A stretch of DNA of 64,000 nucleotides from Acanthosepion lycidas (taxonomy: Eukaryota; Mollusca; Cephalopoda; Sepiida; Sepiidae): positions 57,611,886-57,675,885 of the forward strand of contig OZ010590.1 in the NCBI GenBank assembly GCA_963932145.1. The letters run 5' to 3'. The notes beneath the pieces are model-generated. The model worked only from the letters and a program-made list of their open reading frames with translations. It did no database searches and was not told where the DNA came from. This document shows, piece by piece, positions 9,813-20,709 of the stretch. Each line of letters begins with the position of its first letter. Position 1 is the first letter of the stretch. The translations under genes and the position numbers were made by a program.

Positions 9813-10190
9813 TAAGCTCAGTTCCCTGAAATACCACCAGAAAATGTATGGTAGGAACTCCCTTCCCTTTAGGAAGTAAAATATGGTATAAAAATATTGA
9901 ATAGTGCTTGGGATATTATCTTTCACCCAGGAAGAAACCTCAGTAGCATAATTTTCGTTGGGAAGATTAAAAATTTAATTCTATTGGTTATTGTGAAGAA
10001 AATCATGTAATCAGACCCAATCAGTGCATTAGTAACAAAAAGATGTTTTGTTAATAGGAGGTTCTTGCCTAAAAGATGAGTGGAAGGAAATATCTACAGA
10101 CACTATTGTGTTGTTAGAATTGCCAAGAGAACAGTTGCAAAATACAACATGAGGAGGGAAATAACTGATCAAGTAAAGAAGCATGTCCGT
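8744..10190. other. AT-rich spacer with (AT)n and (TG)n tracts
   Basis: It contains (AT)n at 9335-9373 and (TG)n at 9779-9807. The segment 9500-9620 (AGCTCTGCTTAATTACATTGAG, TATTTATTTGCATATC) recurs at 31470-31590, so a further unknown dispersed repeat is present. No gene was recognised. Confidence 0.6.
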
Positions 10191-11351
10191 CAGAATTATT
10201 AGGGAAAAAAGTAGAGAAATCTACTATTTGAGATTATGCTATAATATTGTATGCTGCAACAGAACTATTTTAGTTGGAAAAAAAGATGCACAACTGGATT
10301 TCTTTATTTACATATTTATATTTCAAGCTGCGGTAAGGGTAGAACTAATGAAACACATGGCTTACAAAACACCAGGAATAGATGAGACCAATTCACTATA
10401 CAGCCAGAATTAGTCCATTCACTATACAACACTAGAAAATGAATTTGTAGTGTTATAAAATGATCCCTAAGTTTTAAAATGGCAAGTTGAAATTCAGGTA
10501 ATATTCATTCTTTGTTTTAATTATGTATTTTGCAACATAACTTTTTTTAGTTGAAAAGAAAGACACTCAGCTGGATACCTATGCTACAAGCCTTCATTTA
10601 CATATATACATATCAGAAAGTAGTAAAGGATTTAAACTAAATAAACCCACCAGCTTCATTGCTTATAAACCCTGACAGTAGTAGTCTATTTTACTATACA
10701 ACCAGAAATTATAGGAGATCTATTTCAACATGCAACACTATCTTCATATTAATTCATATCCAGATTGAAGGTATTCAGAATGCAAAGCAGAACAACTGAT
10801 GCTTTACTATTGAAACGTCTTAAGATTTGGTTCCCCTCTCACTTTTAAAAAATCAGGGTACATCTGACAACTTTTCTTTATCAACAGGGTAATACAATAC
10901 AAACCTTTATTTACATATTTATATTTCAAGATGCAGTAAGGATAGAACTAATAAAACACACAGCTTACAAAACATGAATAGATGGTGTTAGTTAAATCCA
11001 TTTTGCTATAAATATTTTGCATATATATTTCTTTTGCATTTTTATGCATTTAGAATGAATATGGATTTAATTTTATCAGGAAAAATAAAAAAGTAAATTA
11101 AAGTTCTTAATAGTGTTTGATTTCCAGTTTAATGACTAACTGGACTAATACTTTGTGACCATTTTTATGAAAATAGCAGGGGTTTTTTGTTAAAAAGTTC
11201 TTCACTTTACAAACAAAAATACTTAAGTCCATTTAATTATACAAAAAAAATAGAAGCAAAGAATAATAAATTGAGAGGTTTAAAATATGTCAAAATTTTA
11301 TTGATGTTTCTCCTTTTTTTGTTAATCCATAACATCTATAATTGGATACTT

Positions 11352-11420
11352 GGATGTGGTGTAATAGTTAGCAAACTTGTCTCGCTAGATCAATTATGAT
11401 GTAATAGTGAATTTGATCCA
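11352..11420 (+). repeat. tRNA-like unit related to the 63.3 kb trimer
   Basis: GATGTGGTGTAATAGTTAGCAAACTTGTCTC followed by TGATCCACT resembles, in reverse, the three units at 63293-63612. A box A-like TGGTGTAATAG is clear; box B (GTGAATTTGATCC) is degenerate. Confidence 0.5.
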
Positions 11421-11631
11421 CTTTGTAGTGTTATAAAATAATCCATAATCCTCAAAGTTTTAAAATGACAAGTTGAAATTAATATTCAATACTTATATAA
11501 TATCTTTGTTAAATTATGTATTCTGTAATGGAGCTATTTTACTTAAAAAGGAAGACACACTGATGGATATCTGTATTGTAAGCCTTTATTTACATATGTA
11601 CATTTTAAGAAGCTGTCTAAAAAAATTTGAT

Positions 11632-11832
11632 TCTCACAGTTCAGATTGAGGGCAAGAGGGAAACAATGCATAACTTAGCTAGTACGCTTGAGTAAATGGA
11701 TGGCAGAACAAAGTTTAAGAGAGATAAAAAAAAAAAAAAATTTATTAAGAACTACAAAGGACAAGAAATTGTGGAGAGTGATAACCACCAATGTCCTGAA
11801 GGGACGTAACATATAGAAGCAGGGCAACAATA
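11632..11832 (+). pseudogene. RTE-type 3' fragment (copy 3), inserted in R5
   Basis: The text GAGGGCAAGAGGGAAACAA, GAGTAAATGGATGGCAGAAC, GAGAGATAA, CTACAAAGGACAAG and CCTGAAGGGACGTAACATAT matches the RTE 3' end at 29.65-29.83 kb. R5 resumes right after a short A-rich tail, which indicates insertion into the array. Confidence 0.7.
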
Positions 11833-12260
11833 AAAAAAAAAATCCAAGGCTTATAAAACACCTGGATTAGATGAGTCCATTTCATTGTACAACATATAGA
11901 TAGATAAATAGATAATGAAAAACTGAAATTGATAGATATGGACATATTGATGTAGATTGATCACTTGGATAGATAGATGGACTGTTATATATAGATATGA
12001 ACATATACACTGCAATAGATGAATGGATAGAGAGATAGTAATATAATTCTGTATGTTGCAACAGAATTATTTTAGATGAAAAGGAATATGCAAAACTAGA
12101 TATGTGCTTTAATCCTTTATCTACACACACACACACACACACATATATATTTTTTTTTTTTCCAGAAGTATAAAGCATAGAAGTAACAAAATTTCCAGCT
12201 TATGAAATCCCAGAAGTAGATGAAACCCTTTCAATATACAACATACACCCAACAAGCATA

Positions 12261-12785
12261 ACTCAATTATGGATAGTAATAGAACACGCCTGGATAGACA
12301 TACTCCTCAATGTCTCCAATTCCTCATAGACACCGAAAGGAATGCTTCCTATTTATTTCCATAGAAACTACAACAAATACAGGGAGAACAACAGCACCTT
12401 CAGGTAGAGCCAGTTTTCATTTACAAAACACCATTTTTCCATACAATCACCACTGTTGGTAAAACATTTTCACCAGCAATGAACATCTTGCACATAGGAG
12501 ATGGCTTGTCACATTGCATATCACCTAAACATGTTTACATCTTTTGTTTGGTCTCCATTCATATTCCGCAATTATTGATGACTGTCGATTGGTACAATTT
12601 TCTCACAGAGAGAAATTCTGTGATATACCACAGTCATATATGTACTTTCATGTCATATGGCATTTTACCAGACTGACACTCAGCTATTGTCTACAAGTCA
12701 AAAATATGGGGTATTCAGAAGAAGGTTCAGCCTTTACTGCCTACTCCCTATACTTATTTCTGATTAGCTAACAAAAAAAAATAAG
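12261..12785. other. spacer, nothing recognised
   Basis: Two short plus-strand frames overlap (12479-12771) without family resemblance. Confidence 0.4.

Positions 12786-12855
<70 letters not shown>
12786..12855. repeat. (ATCT)n-(AT)n microsatellite
   Basis: About seven ATCT units run into AT dinucleotides. Confidence 0.95.
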
Positions 12856-12856
<1 letters not shown>

Positions 12857-13020
12857 CATCATCTTCTCATATATCTATCGATGATAACTTTAATATTTAA
12901 TACATATGTACATATGCACATGTGCATACACATGCAATCACACACACACAAAGAAAAAAATCAACCTAACCCCAATAGTAACATCCCAATTAGCATATAA
13001 ATTAATAATGTCAAACTTAG

Positions 13021-13025
<5 letters not shown>

Positions 13026-13062
<37 letters not shown>
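13026..13062. repeat. (AT)n microsatellite
   Basis: An AT tract that borders the 3' end of the reverse SINE B. Confidence 0.95.
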
Positions 13063-13064
<2 letters not shown>

Positions 13065-13485
13065 TACACCCATCTGTCAGGGTGACTGGCCAAACCCTAT
13101 TACCACAGAGTCCACCTGTGCTTTATACTGCAACTAAACTGAGTGGATTTTAGTTATAGTTTCTAGGAAAGAGCACCTAATCTGGTACGATTAATTTCTT
13201 GAATAAGACCAGTACACTCAAAGCCTCATTCAAGATGACTTATGATCTTGTTCTACAGGGACCATCAAAGGGTTCTGAACAATTCTCTCAATTTCACACA
13301 AGGTTTGGGTCAACCTATGGTATGATTTTCAGGCACTTTTCAAAGGTGCCATGCACTGGGACAGCCTCCCCTGGTAAATAATATTAAAAAGTTATCTTAA
13401 TAAATAAATCAGCTATAGTGAGGCCAGAACCCATGTTTCATGATCAGAAAGTGACCATTCTAATCACTCAGCTATGAGCCCTTTT

Positions 13486-13488
<3 letters not shown>
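13063..13488 (-). mobile_element. SINE B, nearly full length (copy 2)
   Basis: In reverse orientation it begins with a tRNA-like head (box A-like TAGCTGAGTGATTAG, box B-like GGGTTCTGGCC near 13430-13475). It then runs through the whole body: GGTTGACCCAAACCTTGTG, GTACTGGTCTTATTC, AACTATAACTAAAATCC and the terminal part with GGTGGACTCTGTGG. Long (AT)n tracts lie immediately on both sides. Confidence 0.75.

Positions 13489-13544
<56 letters not shown>
13489..13544. repeat. (AT)n microsatellite
   Basis: A tract of 56 bases bordering the tRNA-like end of SINE B. Confidence 0.95.
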
Positions 13545-13547
<3 letters not shown>

Positions 13548-13702
13548 CATCATGAGTTCTAGTGGTAATAAAATAGTGCTTGATGTAAAATAACAGGCTT
13601 AAAATTTATACTACTAATAAATATACATTTTGTTTCTGACTGTTTTGGTATAACACTGAGATTTGATCCAAACAGTAAGGAACAAAATGTATAATTATTA
13701 TT

Positions 13703-13748
<46 letters not shown>

Positions 13749-13985
13749 CTTCTTGTGAGAGAAACACTCTATATAAAACATCTGGCACCCACTATTAATC
13801 TCACTTTACTTAACAATGGAAATATGCTAAAGCTATTTTTAAAATAGGATACCAACTCAAATTTCAGCCATGTTCTTTTCACAGGGTTCACAATAAATTC
13901 TGTAAAGCATCACACAGCTACATCTTAAAAGACAACTATGAAAAGAAATTAACAACAAACCTCTTGACAGTGGCTAAAGAACCAG
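13545..13985. other. spacer with (AT)n at 13707-13746
   Basis: No gene was recognised. The short frame across the microsatellite is a Tyr-Ile run. Confidence 0.6.
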
Positions 13986-13989
13986 GCAA

Positions 13990-14150
13990 AAGCACTTTTG
14001 ACAATAGACACTATGGACAATTTTTACACTCCAGTTAAACGGAAAAATTTAAGAATACCAGAAAAACTCAAAAAATTCATCAAATGGTCCTTGTTTGTTA
14101 TATTCAATGAAACCTGTTTGAAAGAAAGGTTGCTATCCAAATATACATTA
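13990..14150 (+). pseudogene. Penelope-like fragment, plus orientation
   Basis: The frame carries a VIFNETCLKERLLSKYT-like stretch. This parallels ILFNETYINENILPKYT at 42.1 kb and the AIFNEACIKEGLM segment within the minus-strand Penelope copy next door. It ends at a (CA/TA)n tract as the 42.1 kb fragment does. Confidence 0.55.
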
Positions 14151-14159
14151 TACACACAC

Positions 14160-14207
<48 letters not shown>

Positions 14208-14229
14208 ATAGAGAGAGGCATTGAAGTAG

Positions 14230-15085
14230 ATCTGTTTCTTTTTCTCTACTAGCTCCTATACTGCATTGTGCTATTATTGCTTTTGCTATAATCAGAGTTT
14301 ATTGTTGAGAATTATAAGATCAGTGCATTGTCAATGCATTTTCTTCTGAGTGAATCCTTTTCTCTTCTGATCAGACTGGCATTTATTAAATCAAAATTGT
14401 GGTCAGATGTATTATGGTGAACCACCATTGCATTTAAAATATTGTCTTGTAATATATTTTTGCAATGCTTATATAGTCTCTTCTTGAGGTTCCTGAACGT
14501 TTCACCAATATACATCATTGGGCATTTTAGTACAATCTATTCTGTATATTCCTACCTCTGTCCTGTTATCTTTCATATATATATATATATATGACAATTT
14601 GAGCATCAATCCTTCTTTTATACATGCTTCATTAAAGATGGCTGACAAGGTACTGTGATTAATGTTTTTATTTACTTTTTCTTGTGTTCGTACAAGTGTT
14701 TTCTTTTCTGGATACAGAGTGTGTATAAATTGTCCAAAAGTTCTTCATATCTGAGTGCTTTTGGCTATCCTTTTTGCCATTATCAAGGATGATTTTATTT
14801 TTCATTTTTAACTAAATGTGTGGGGTTTTAATGTATGTGTTCAAAGTTATATGAGTTTTTCATTTTTTAAATATGGTCAGTACATTGTGTCCATGTTTAT
14901 AGTTAATGTTACTGAGTGTTGGTCTTTTCTTTTTTATTAGTAGTGCCATTATTTTTAATCTGTTTTTATATGTGGACGATGCTATTATATTTGTATTTTC
15001 TACTAGTATCTTGTGGATGGAGTTTGGTAAGTTTCCATTTATATTTAAAAGAGTCCTAATTGAGTTATGGTCATGAGTCATCTAG
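14230..15085 (-). pseudogene. Penelope-like element fragment with GIY-YIG endonuclease
   Basis: On the minus strand the order is: a C-terminal reverse-transcriptase-flank segment (15081-14860), a non-coding stretch with a hammerhead-like motif at 14757-14784, a short segment AIFNEACIKEGLM (about 14620), and a GIY-YIG nuclease fragment (14518-14312) beginning MMYIGETFRNLKKRLYKH. YIGET with the following Arg and His is typical of Penelope GIY-YIG domains. The pieces are in different frames with stops between them, so the copy is dead. The reverse transcriptase core is not in the window. Confidence 0.75.
14757..14784 (-). other. hammerhead-like motif, Penelope copy 1
   Basis: In reverse it reads GATAATGGC, loop, TAGCC, AAAAGC. 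This resembles the hammerhead order CTGATGA, stem II, GAAA. The same motif with a different loop occurs at 22643-22670 and 41948-41973. Confidence 0.4.
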
Positions 15086-15162
15086 ATATGCATGTAGTGG
15101 TATGACCAATATAATTGTGAGTTTGGTTTGGTCAGGAACACTGTTCTTAAGGGACATTTGAA

Positions 15163-15164
<2 letters not shown>

Positions 15165-15212
<48 letters not shown>
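15165..15212. repeat. (AT)n microsatellite
   Basis: A pure AT tract. The spacer 15213-15690 that follows holds nothing recognised. Confidence 0.95.
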
Positions 15213-15217
<5 letters not shown>

Positions 15218-15689
15218 ACAATGAACAAAAATATGCTAACACTCACAGTGACACACAAAGTGCTCAATATTAAAAATAGAGCCTATTATATCAATAAATG
15301 AAAAACATTTTCTGTTACTCCATACCTCTGCGATCACATTTCTTCTTGCCATTATGGCAATATTCAGTTTGAAATTAATAATCAATTTCCACCTGGTAAT
15401 TTCCTTAACACTATAAAACTCTGAGGAGTAGCAAGGAGATAGTGATAGAATAGTGATGAGCAGCCCAAAAGATTTTCCTAGTCAAATATACGTCCTTGAT
15501 GATGGCTTTTTAGTATGTTTTGAAATCATTAAAGATCCTCTATTCTAGGAGTAGAATAATTATGACAGGTGTGTCAATGGATCCTGCATCAGAACACAGC
15601 AACAAAGTAGTCAACTACAATTTGATATATACATTTCTTCCTCTTGCCAAAATGATACATTCTATTCAGTTACACTGTAGTTTGGGGTT

Positions 15690-16400
15690 ATCAACAACAC
15701 AAGTACATCTGGCGTGAAGGCCTTTGATTGGGCAATTGAAAGTTTGTAGGAGTGTGGAACCACCTCTTAATTGCTGTTGTTACCAGGTCCATGGTGGTAG
15801 CACCTATTAGGGTCCTAGCTATGGGCAAATAGTGAACTTCCAAACAAAAAGAAAACACTATGAAAGTATAAAAATACATTTTTATATAGAAAATGACTAA
15901 CAATACATTTTTATATAGAAAATGACTAACTATACATTTTTATATAGAAAATGACTAACAATACATTTTTATATAGAAAATGACTAACAATACATTTTTA
16001 TATAGAAAATGACTAACTATACATTTTTATATAGAAAATGACTAACAATACATTTTTATATAGAAAATGACTAACTATACATTTTTATATAGAAAATGAC
16101 TAACAATACATTTTTATATAGAAAATGACTAACAATACATTTTTATATAGAAAATGACTAACAATACATTTTTATATAAAAAATTACGAACAATACATAT
16201 TTATAAAAAATTTTTCCAGCAATACATTTAATAATAAAATTACCAACAATACATTTTATAGCAAAATGACCAACAATACATTTTATCTGTAGTTGAAGGC
16301 ATACAATTGTGTTCAAAATATTTAGATTTTGGCATTAAATAATCCATAGAGGTGTTGATATGCTGCTAAACAAAATCAACCAATCAACAAACAGAAACAT
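15690..16400 (+). repeat. R3 repeat, copy 2 (29-bp minisatellite)
   Basis: Framework: GAGTGTGGAACCACC, TTAATTGCTG, TAGGGTCCTAGCTATGGGC, AACACTATGAAAGTATAAAAAT. Then comes a tandem array at about 15868-16195 of a 29-bp unit (core ATACATTTTTATATAGAAAATG then ACTAAC), roughly eleven units. These alternate between CTAACAATAC and CTAACTATAC forms. Degenerate units and the right framework (TTATCTGTAGTTGAAGGCAT ... GTGTTGATATGCTGCTAAAC) follow. Higher-order alternation of variants is visible. Confidence 0.9.
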
Positions 16401-16544
16401 TCTTCATTTCAATGGAGATATGTCATTTGAGAAGAAAATTATGCATACAATAGCTTTAATGTTTACATGAATTCCTAAGCACAAGCAATCTTTTTCTTCA
16501 TGATTTTTAATGCATTTTTATAATAAAATCATTAGCAATAATAG

Positions 16545-16800
16545 TGAGCTTAACTGTTTCCAAACAGGAAACTTTCCACATTCAATGATCAAACAGCATT
16601 ACTGACAGTTTAAATTTATAAAACTCTTTCCCTTTTCAGAAAAAAAACAATTTCTCAACTCCATTAACTGTTATAGCTCTTTCTATTATTAATAACAGTT
16701 TCCTTCCTAACATTTTGTTTAATTTAGTGGTGAAAGTTAACATATTAATTATATCATTATTTTCCATCTAGTTACATGTGCTATCTGTTTTAGTTGTTTC
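16545..16800 (+). repeat. dispersed repeat R1, copy 2
   Basis: It shares the ordered segments AACTGTTTCCAAACAGGAAA, ACAGTTTAAATTTATAAAAC, TTAACTGTTATAGCTCTTTC and ACAGTTTCCTTCCTAACATT with 240-460 and 17163-17450. Confidence 0.6.
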
Positions 16801-17160
16801 TGCTGTTGGAAGTTTTCAAATAATGTGTTTTTTTTTATTCAGTAAATTCCTTTGTTTGTGATTATGGAGCTCCATTCTTATGACTGAAGGAATCCATCCA
16901 CATGAAGACATTTTAACCATTGACATGAGAAAATCATTGTTTATGGATCATAGTTTAGACATTTCTAAAAGAGTTGGGTACCATGAACAACATCCATACA
17001 AGGGTCATGATCTAACAAGGCTATTTTTTAAGTCAATTGTTTGGATTTGTACCATCTGGTGGTGGTTGTGCCAAACAAAAGTATCCTTAGCATGACATAT
17101 TCTATCATAAATTTCCTTATCTACTATACTAAATTATTAACAGCAATTATTAACAGGTAA
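16801..17160. other. spacer between two R1 copies
   Basis: A 71-codon plus frame (16880-17095) is unrecognised. It could belong to a larger R1 unit of roughly 620 bp, but the match between copies does not extend visibly through it. Confidence 0.35.
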
Positions 17161-17162
17161 TG

Positions 17163-17450
17163 TTGAGATTAACAATTTCCATGTAGGAAAAATTTGACAT
17201 TTTATTCACTGAAACAATTACTGTTATGGTTAGTTGAGATTTATAAAACCTTTCTCTTAAGACGGTTTTTCAGGAAACTAAGCTCCTCAAGACTACTAAC
17301 TGTTATCAGTCTTTCTAGTACTGATGGGAGTTTACTTTCTAACCTTTTTGTTATGATAATCAAGATATTGACTTTCTATGTTATGTCATTATTTTTATTT
17401 TCTCTTCTACTTATATGTGTCACTCATTTTACTTCTTACTGCTGTTTGAT
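17163..17450 (+). repeat. dispersed repeat R1, copy 3
   Basis: GATTAACAATTTCCATGTAGG, ATTTATAAAACCTTTCTCTT, AACTGTTATCAGTCTTTCTAG and GATGGGAGTTTACTTTCTAACC follow the R1 order. It lies about 620 bp after copy 2 in the same orientation. Confidence 0.65.
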
Positions 17451-17475
17451 GTCTTCAAGTGAATATAGCAAGGCA

Positions 17476-17690
17476 AATCCTAGCTGTAAAGGTCTGGAGT
17501 GGTAGGACTGAAGAATGGAGCACTCATCTGAACATTTGTCATGGAAATAGTGATAGAGTAGCAACAGGCTTGCAGTGTTGCATCTGTGGAGTTGAAAATA
17601 TCACCTCTCCCACAATGCCCACAAGACTGCATAAATAATTTTGAGACTGAAAAGAGAGAATTGAACAGCTCCAGCTAAGATATGATAGCA
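17476..17690 (-). pseudogene. LINE-B C-terminal fragment (copy 2)
   Basis: The segments TAGCTGTAAAGGTCTGGAGTG, AATGGAGCACTCATCTG, GGAAATAGTGATAGAGTAGC and GAAAAGAGAGAATTGAACAG match the minus-strand LINE-B copies at 38.5 and 41.6 kb. Only the region before the C-terminal motif is kept. Confidence 0.6.
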
Positions 17691-17819
17691 ATAGTCTATA
17701 TTTGATATAATGACACCTGTAAAGATAAAGCATATTAGGAGAAGTCTGGGTCATTTTTGCTGTGGTAGAATGATTCAAATTATGATTTTGTTTAGTTTTT
17801 TTTTTTTTACAATAAGGCT

Positions 17820-18110
17820 TACACGTATTAACACAGTGTGTTGCGATAGGAAGCAAAAATAATAATAAAATAGTAACAATTAAGCATGTATTGATCATGA
17901 GCATTATAAGAAAAAGCATCAAGATGGATTAAACTAATAAGAGAATAACAGTAATAATAAAAATTGTATCCTCCCAGTATGTTGTAATAGAAAGCAACAT
18001 AAATAAGATGTGATAAATTAATAGTAATAAACAAGAACCTGAGCATTGTAAAAAAGGCAACAATAATAAGCTGGTGTAAAACCAGTAAAAAAAAAAAAAT
18101 AACACTTATA
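17820..18110 (+). repeat. degenerate short array rich in AATAATA
   Basis: GTGTGTTGCGATAGGAAGCAA, GTATGTTGTAATAGAAAGCAAC and a later ATGATGTAACAAAAAGCAACA (18642) recur with AATAATAATA spacers and ACCTGAGCATTGTAA-like words. This is an old tandem or dispersed repeat. Confidence 0.45.
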
Positions 18111-18130
18111 ATGAGTGCATATTGGACTAA

Positions 18131-18200
18131 AGCAGCATTTTTCAACCAGTACACCAAGGAGTACTAATGCAACCTGAAAGGTAGCCAGGTGTGCCCCAAA
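18131..18200 (+). mobile_element. hAT-like terminus
   Basis: GCATTTTTCAACCAGTACACC followed by AAAGGTAGCCAGGTGTGCCCC resembles the terminal regions of non-autonomous hAT elements of the TTTTTCAACCAGTGTGCC type. The other end was not located, so the element length is unknown. Confidence 0.5.
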
Positions 18201-19407
18201 TTAACGGAAGAGTAATTGATGGGTTTTTTATATTTAAAAAACATTTATTTAAAAAAAAAAATACAGCCACCAAGCACAAGGCTTCCATGTCTAAGTCGAG
18301 TCTTTGTCATTTGATATTTTAAACTGGATGCTAAATTTCTTAATCTTTAAGAAGGTGTGTGGATAATCTTTCCATTTTTTCTTGCTGAAAGGATTAATAT
18401 CAGTCATTATTGGCCTCTCTAAAAAAAAAAAAAAAAAAATATATATAGCAGATTCTTCATAAATCCCTTTAAATGAAAACTGTAACATTAACCTTTTGGA
18501 ATGCTAAATCAAAATTTCATATTTTTATGACTAATTTTTTCTTATTAAATTTTAAAGTGTGACCCTGAAGTAAAAAAAGATCAATAAACACCGAAGTAGA
18601 GTTTTGCGAACCAAAGTAATAATAATAAGTGTGTCTTCAAACATGATGTAACAAAAAGCAACAATAATAAGAGAAATTAAAATGAGTAATAAAATAATAG
18701 TTCTGTGAATTGCAATATTCTACTTGAAGTCTTGAATGAGATAAAAACAAAGTGTATAGTGAATGTTTTGTTAGGTTAGTTGGGAACTGGTTTTTGAAAA
18801 ATTGCCCTAAATGTCTTCTCTCTGCATTTTTATGATGAATAAATTGATTGTGGTTTGTTAATGTCTGTTGCTGTGCAGACAAAGAAAAGTGCTACTTACC
18901 GAGAAGAAATTAGATGATTTCTTTTGTTGTTTTTGTCATTGGTTTAGTGATTAGCTACTTCAATAATTAAATGTGTAAGGTTTCTTATGGAAACATTTTA
19001 TAGCACATGAAATAAAATTGGTGCAAACAGTACATGCACAAAATAATTGACCAACTGATTTGCAATGCAAAGATAACATTTATTAAAACAAAATTAACAA
19101 AAGAAAAGTTGAAAACAAGAGTTTCTTTTGTTAGACATATTGTATACACAACAAGACGTTCATTAATATGTTATAGTAAGAACTTATTTTCGTGGTGTGT
19201 TTTATGTGAAGCATTTGCAGCCCTTGTAGCATAGAAAGTTCATGTAAGCAATTCTAAAAGAGAAAAGACCTGGAAAGAGAGTTACTTTACGGTTCACATG
19301 ATCTTATATATGAGAGCTGTTGCTGATATAAAGTTTATTTAGAGCTGCTACTATCTTTAAAGTCACTCCATTTAGATATATAAATTGATGTGGACAATAT
19401 TTATCTG

Positions 19408-19410
<3 letters not shown>
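18201..19410. other. AT-rich spacer, no gene recognised
   Basis: It contains a poly(A) run at 18420 and short unrecognised frames. (AT)n follows at 19412-19455. Confidence 0.5.
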
Positions 19411-19460
<50 letters not shown>

Positions 19461-19633
19461 TCCCCATAAATAAATCGACAGCTGTACTATCTTAATAGTA
19501 ACTTATAAATATTAATATTTAAATTTTATAATGGTCAGTTTTCAATCTGCACCTAACGATTGCCTTCTGCATGATACTCAGAGTTGTACTAAAGGATGAG
19601 GAAGAAAAAGTATATTTATTATTAGTGTATATA

Positions 19634-19709
19634 TTAGGTTGGTGCAAAAATAAGTTCGTTTTCTAACATATGTTACTATGTGAGAAAACGAAATTATTTT
19701 TGCACCAAC

Positions 19710-19713
<4 letters not shown>
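19634..19713. mobile_element. mariner-derived palindromic MITE, 80 bp
   Basis: It begins TTAGGTTGGTGCAAAAATAA and ends with the exact reverse complement of those 20 bases. The inner arms (TCGTTTTCT / AGAAAACGA) also pair, leaving a loop near TAACATATGTTACTATG. The first and last residues sit at TA dinucleotides. Size, ends and palindromy are like the human MADE1 element of mariner origin. An (AT)n tract follows directly. Confidence 0.9.

Positions 19714-19771
<58 letters not shown>
19713..19771. repeat. (AT)n microsatellite
   Basis: It starts at the MITE's right target TA. Confidence 0.95.
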
Positions 19772-19773
<2 letters not shown>

Positions 19774-19796
19774 GAGGATGTGTCTATTCCTTAAAA

Positions 19797-19970
19797 GGGT
19801 AGATAGAACCTTGCTGGGCTGTGATGCTCTCTGTGGCCAAGTTGTCTAAAGGATACCAGATCAAACAGTTGTTTCTCCCAAAAAGGGTGATGCTGGTTCA
19901 AACCCTGCTGGAGAGCAAAGTTTTCTCAAGCTGACAGACATAATACATACTGTTTAAAATAAAATGAAAA
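19797..19970 (+). mobile_element. SINE C, copy 3 (best conserved)
   Basis: Box A-like TGGCCAAGTTG at 19833-19843 and a consensus box B GTTCAAACC at about 19896-19904 define a tRNA-like head. The tail GAGAGCAAAGTTTTCTCAAG ... ACTGTTTAAAATAAAATGA is shared with the copies at 2.7 and 3.0 kb. It is the clearest member for defining the family. Confidence 0.7.
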
Positions 19971-20020
19971 CTGGTGCATCAATTACAAATATAAGCATCA
20001 ACTAAAAATGACATTTGAAG

Positions 20021-20021
<1 letters not shown>

Positions 20022-20063
<42 letters not shown>
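20022..20063. repeat. (AT)n microsatellite
   Basis: A pure AT tract. The spacer 20064-20390 contains nothing recognised. Confidence 0.95.
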
Positions 20064-20066
<3 letters not shown>

Positions 20067-20389
20067 TGTGAAGCAGAAGAAATTATCTATTTAGAACAGA
20101 TTAGCTTAATTTTTACTCAGAAGCCATAAGTATTCAACAATGTAGTTTTAGGAGTAATATCCGTGGTCATTTCACACTGTAGACCAGTTGTAGACATTAT
20201 GAATGAGAATAGATACAACTTGCATTACAATCATGAATGAAAACAGATATGGCTCCTGAAAGTATGTTATCAAAAGCTTATTGCTTCTTAAGCAATTGAT
20301 TTTTTTACTTTGATTGCTTGTTTCTTTTGTTTGCCACTCTACATAATATACGAATGACTGACTACTCTCATTTTCCAAGCAAACTCATC

Positions 20390-20700
20390 TCCTAGAGCAG
20401 CTAGCCAATCCTTTCACAGACACTTTGTCAGGCAACACCCACAGCTCCCAGCATGGTTTATACTGCAACTATGCTGAGCAGACCTTAGTTACAATTTCTG
20501 AAAGAGAGTGCATAGTCTGTCAGGATAGCAGTTTGAAGGACATACCCAGACTTTTATCCATGTTTACTTGTGACTTTGTGATAGAAAAACCATTTCCATC
20601 TATCCAATTACACACAGACCAACACTTGAACACAATCTTTAGGTGTGTGTGTGTACAAAATTTTCCAGCGATTGACTGCGGATTCAAGTTGTCAAAAAAT
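20390..20700 (-). mobile_element. SINE B, partial (copy 3)
   Basis: Reverse match to the SINE B 3' body: GCAGCTAGCCAATCC, CAACACCCACAGCTCCC, GGTTTATACTGCAACTATGCTGAGCAGACC, TTAGTTACAATTTC. Similarity fades beyond about 20560. Confidence 0.75.
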
Positions 20701-20709
20701 CTTTTTTGA

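Larger units (their letters stand above)
10200..12260 (+). repeat. long-period degenerate array R5 (about five units)
   Basis: An ordered set of words recurs several times: TTTTAGTTGAAAAGAAAGAC, a CTGGATACCTGTGCTACAAG-like segment, CCTTTATTTACATATTTA, CAGCTTACAAAACACC and GATGAGTCCATTTCACTATA. Copies start near 10235, 10540, 10890, 11530 and 12055. Divergence is high and spacing uneven (roughly 300-600 bases). One unit is split by an RTE fragment at 11632-11832. Confidence 0.65.
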
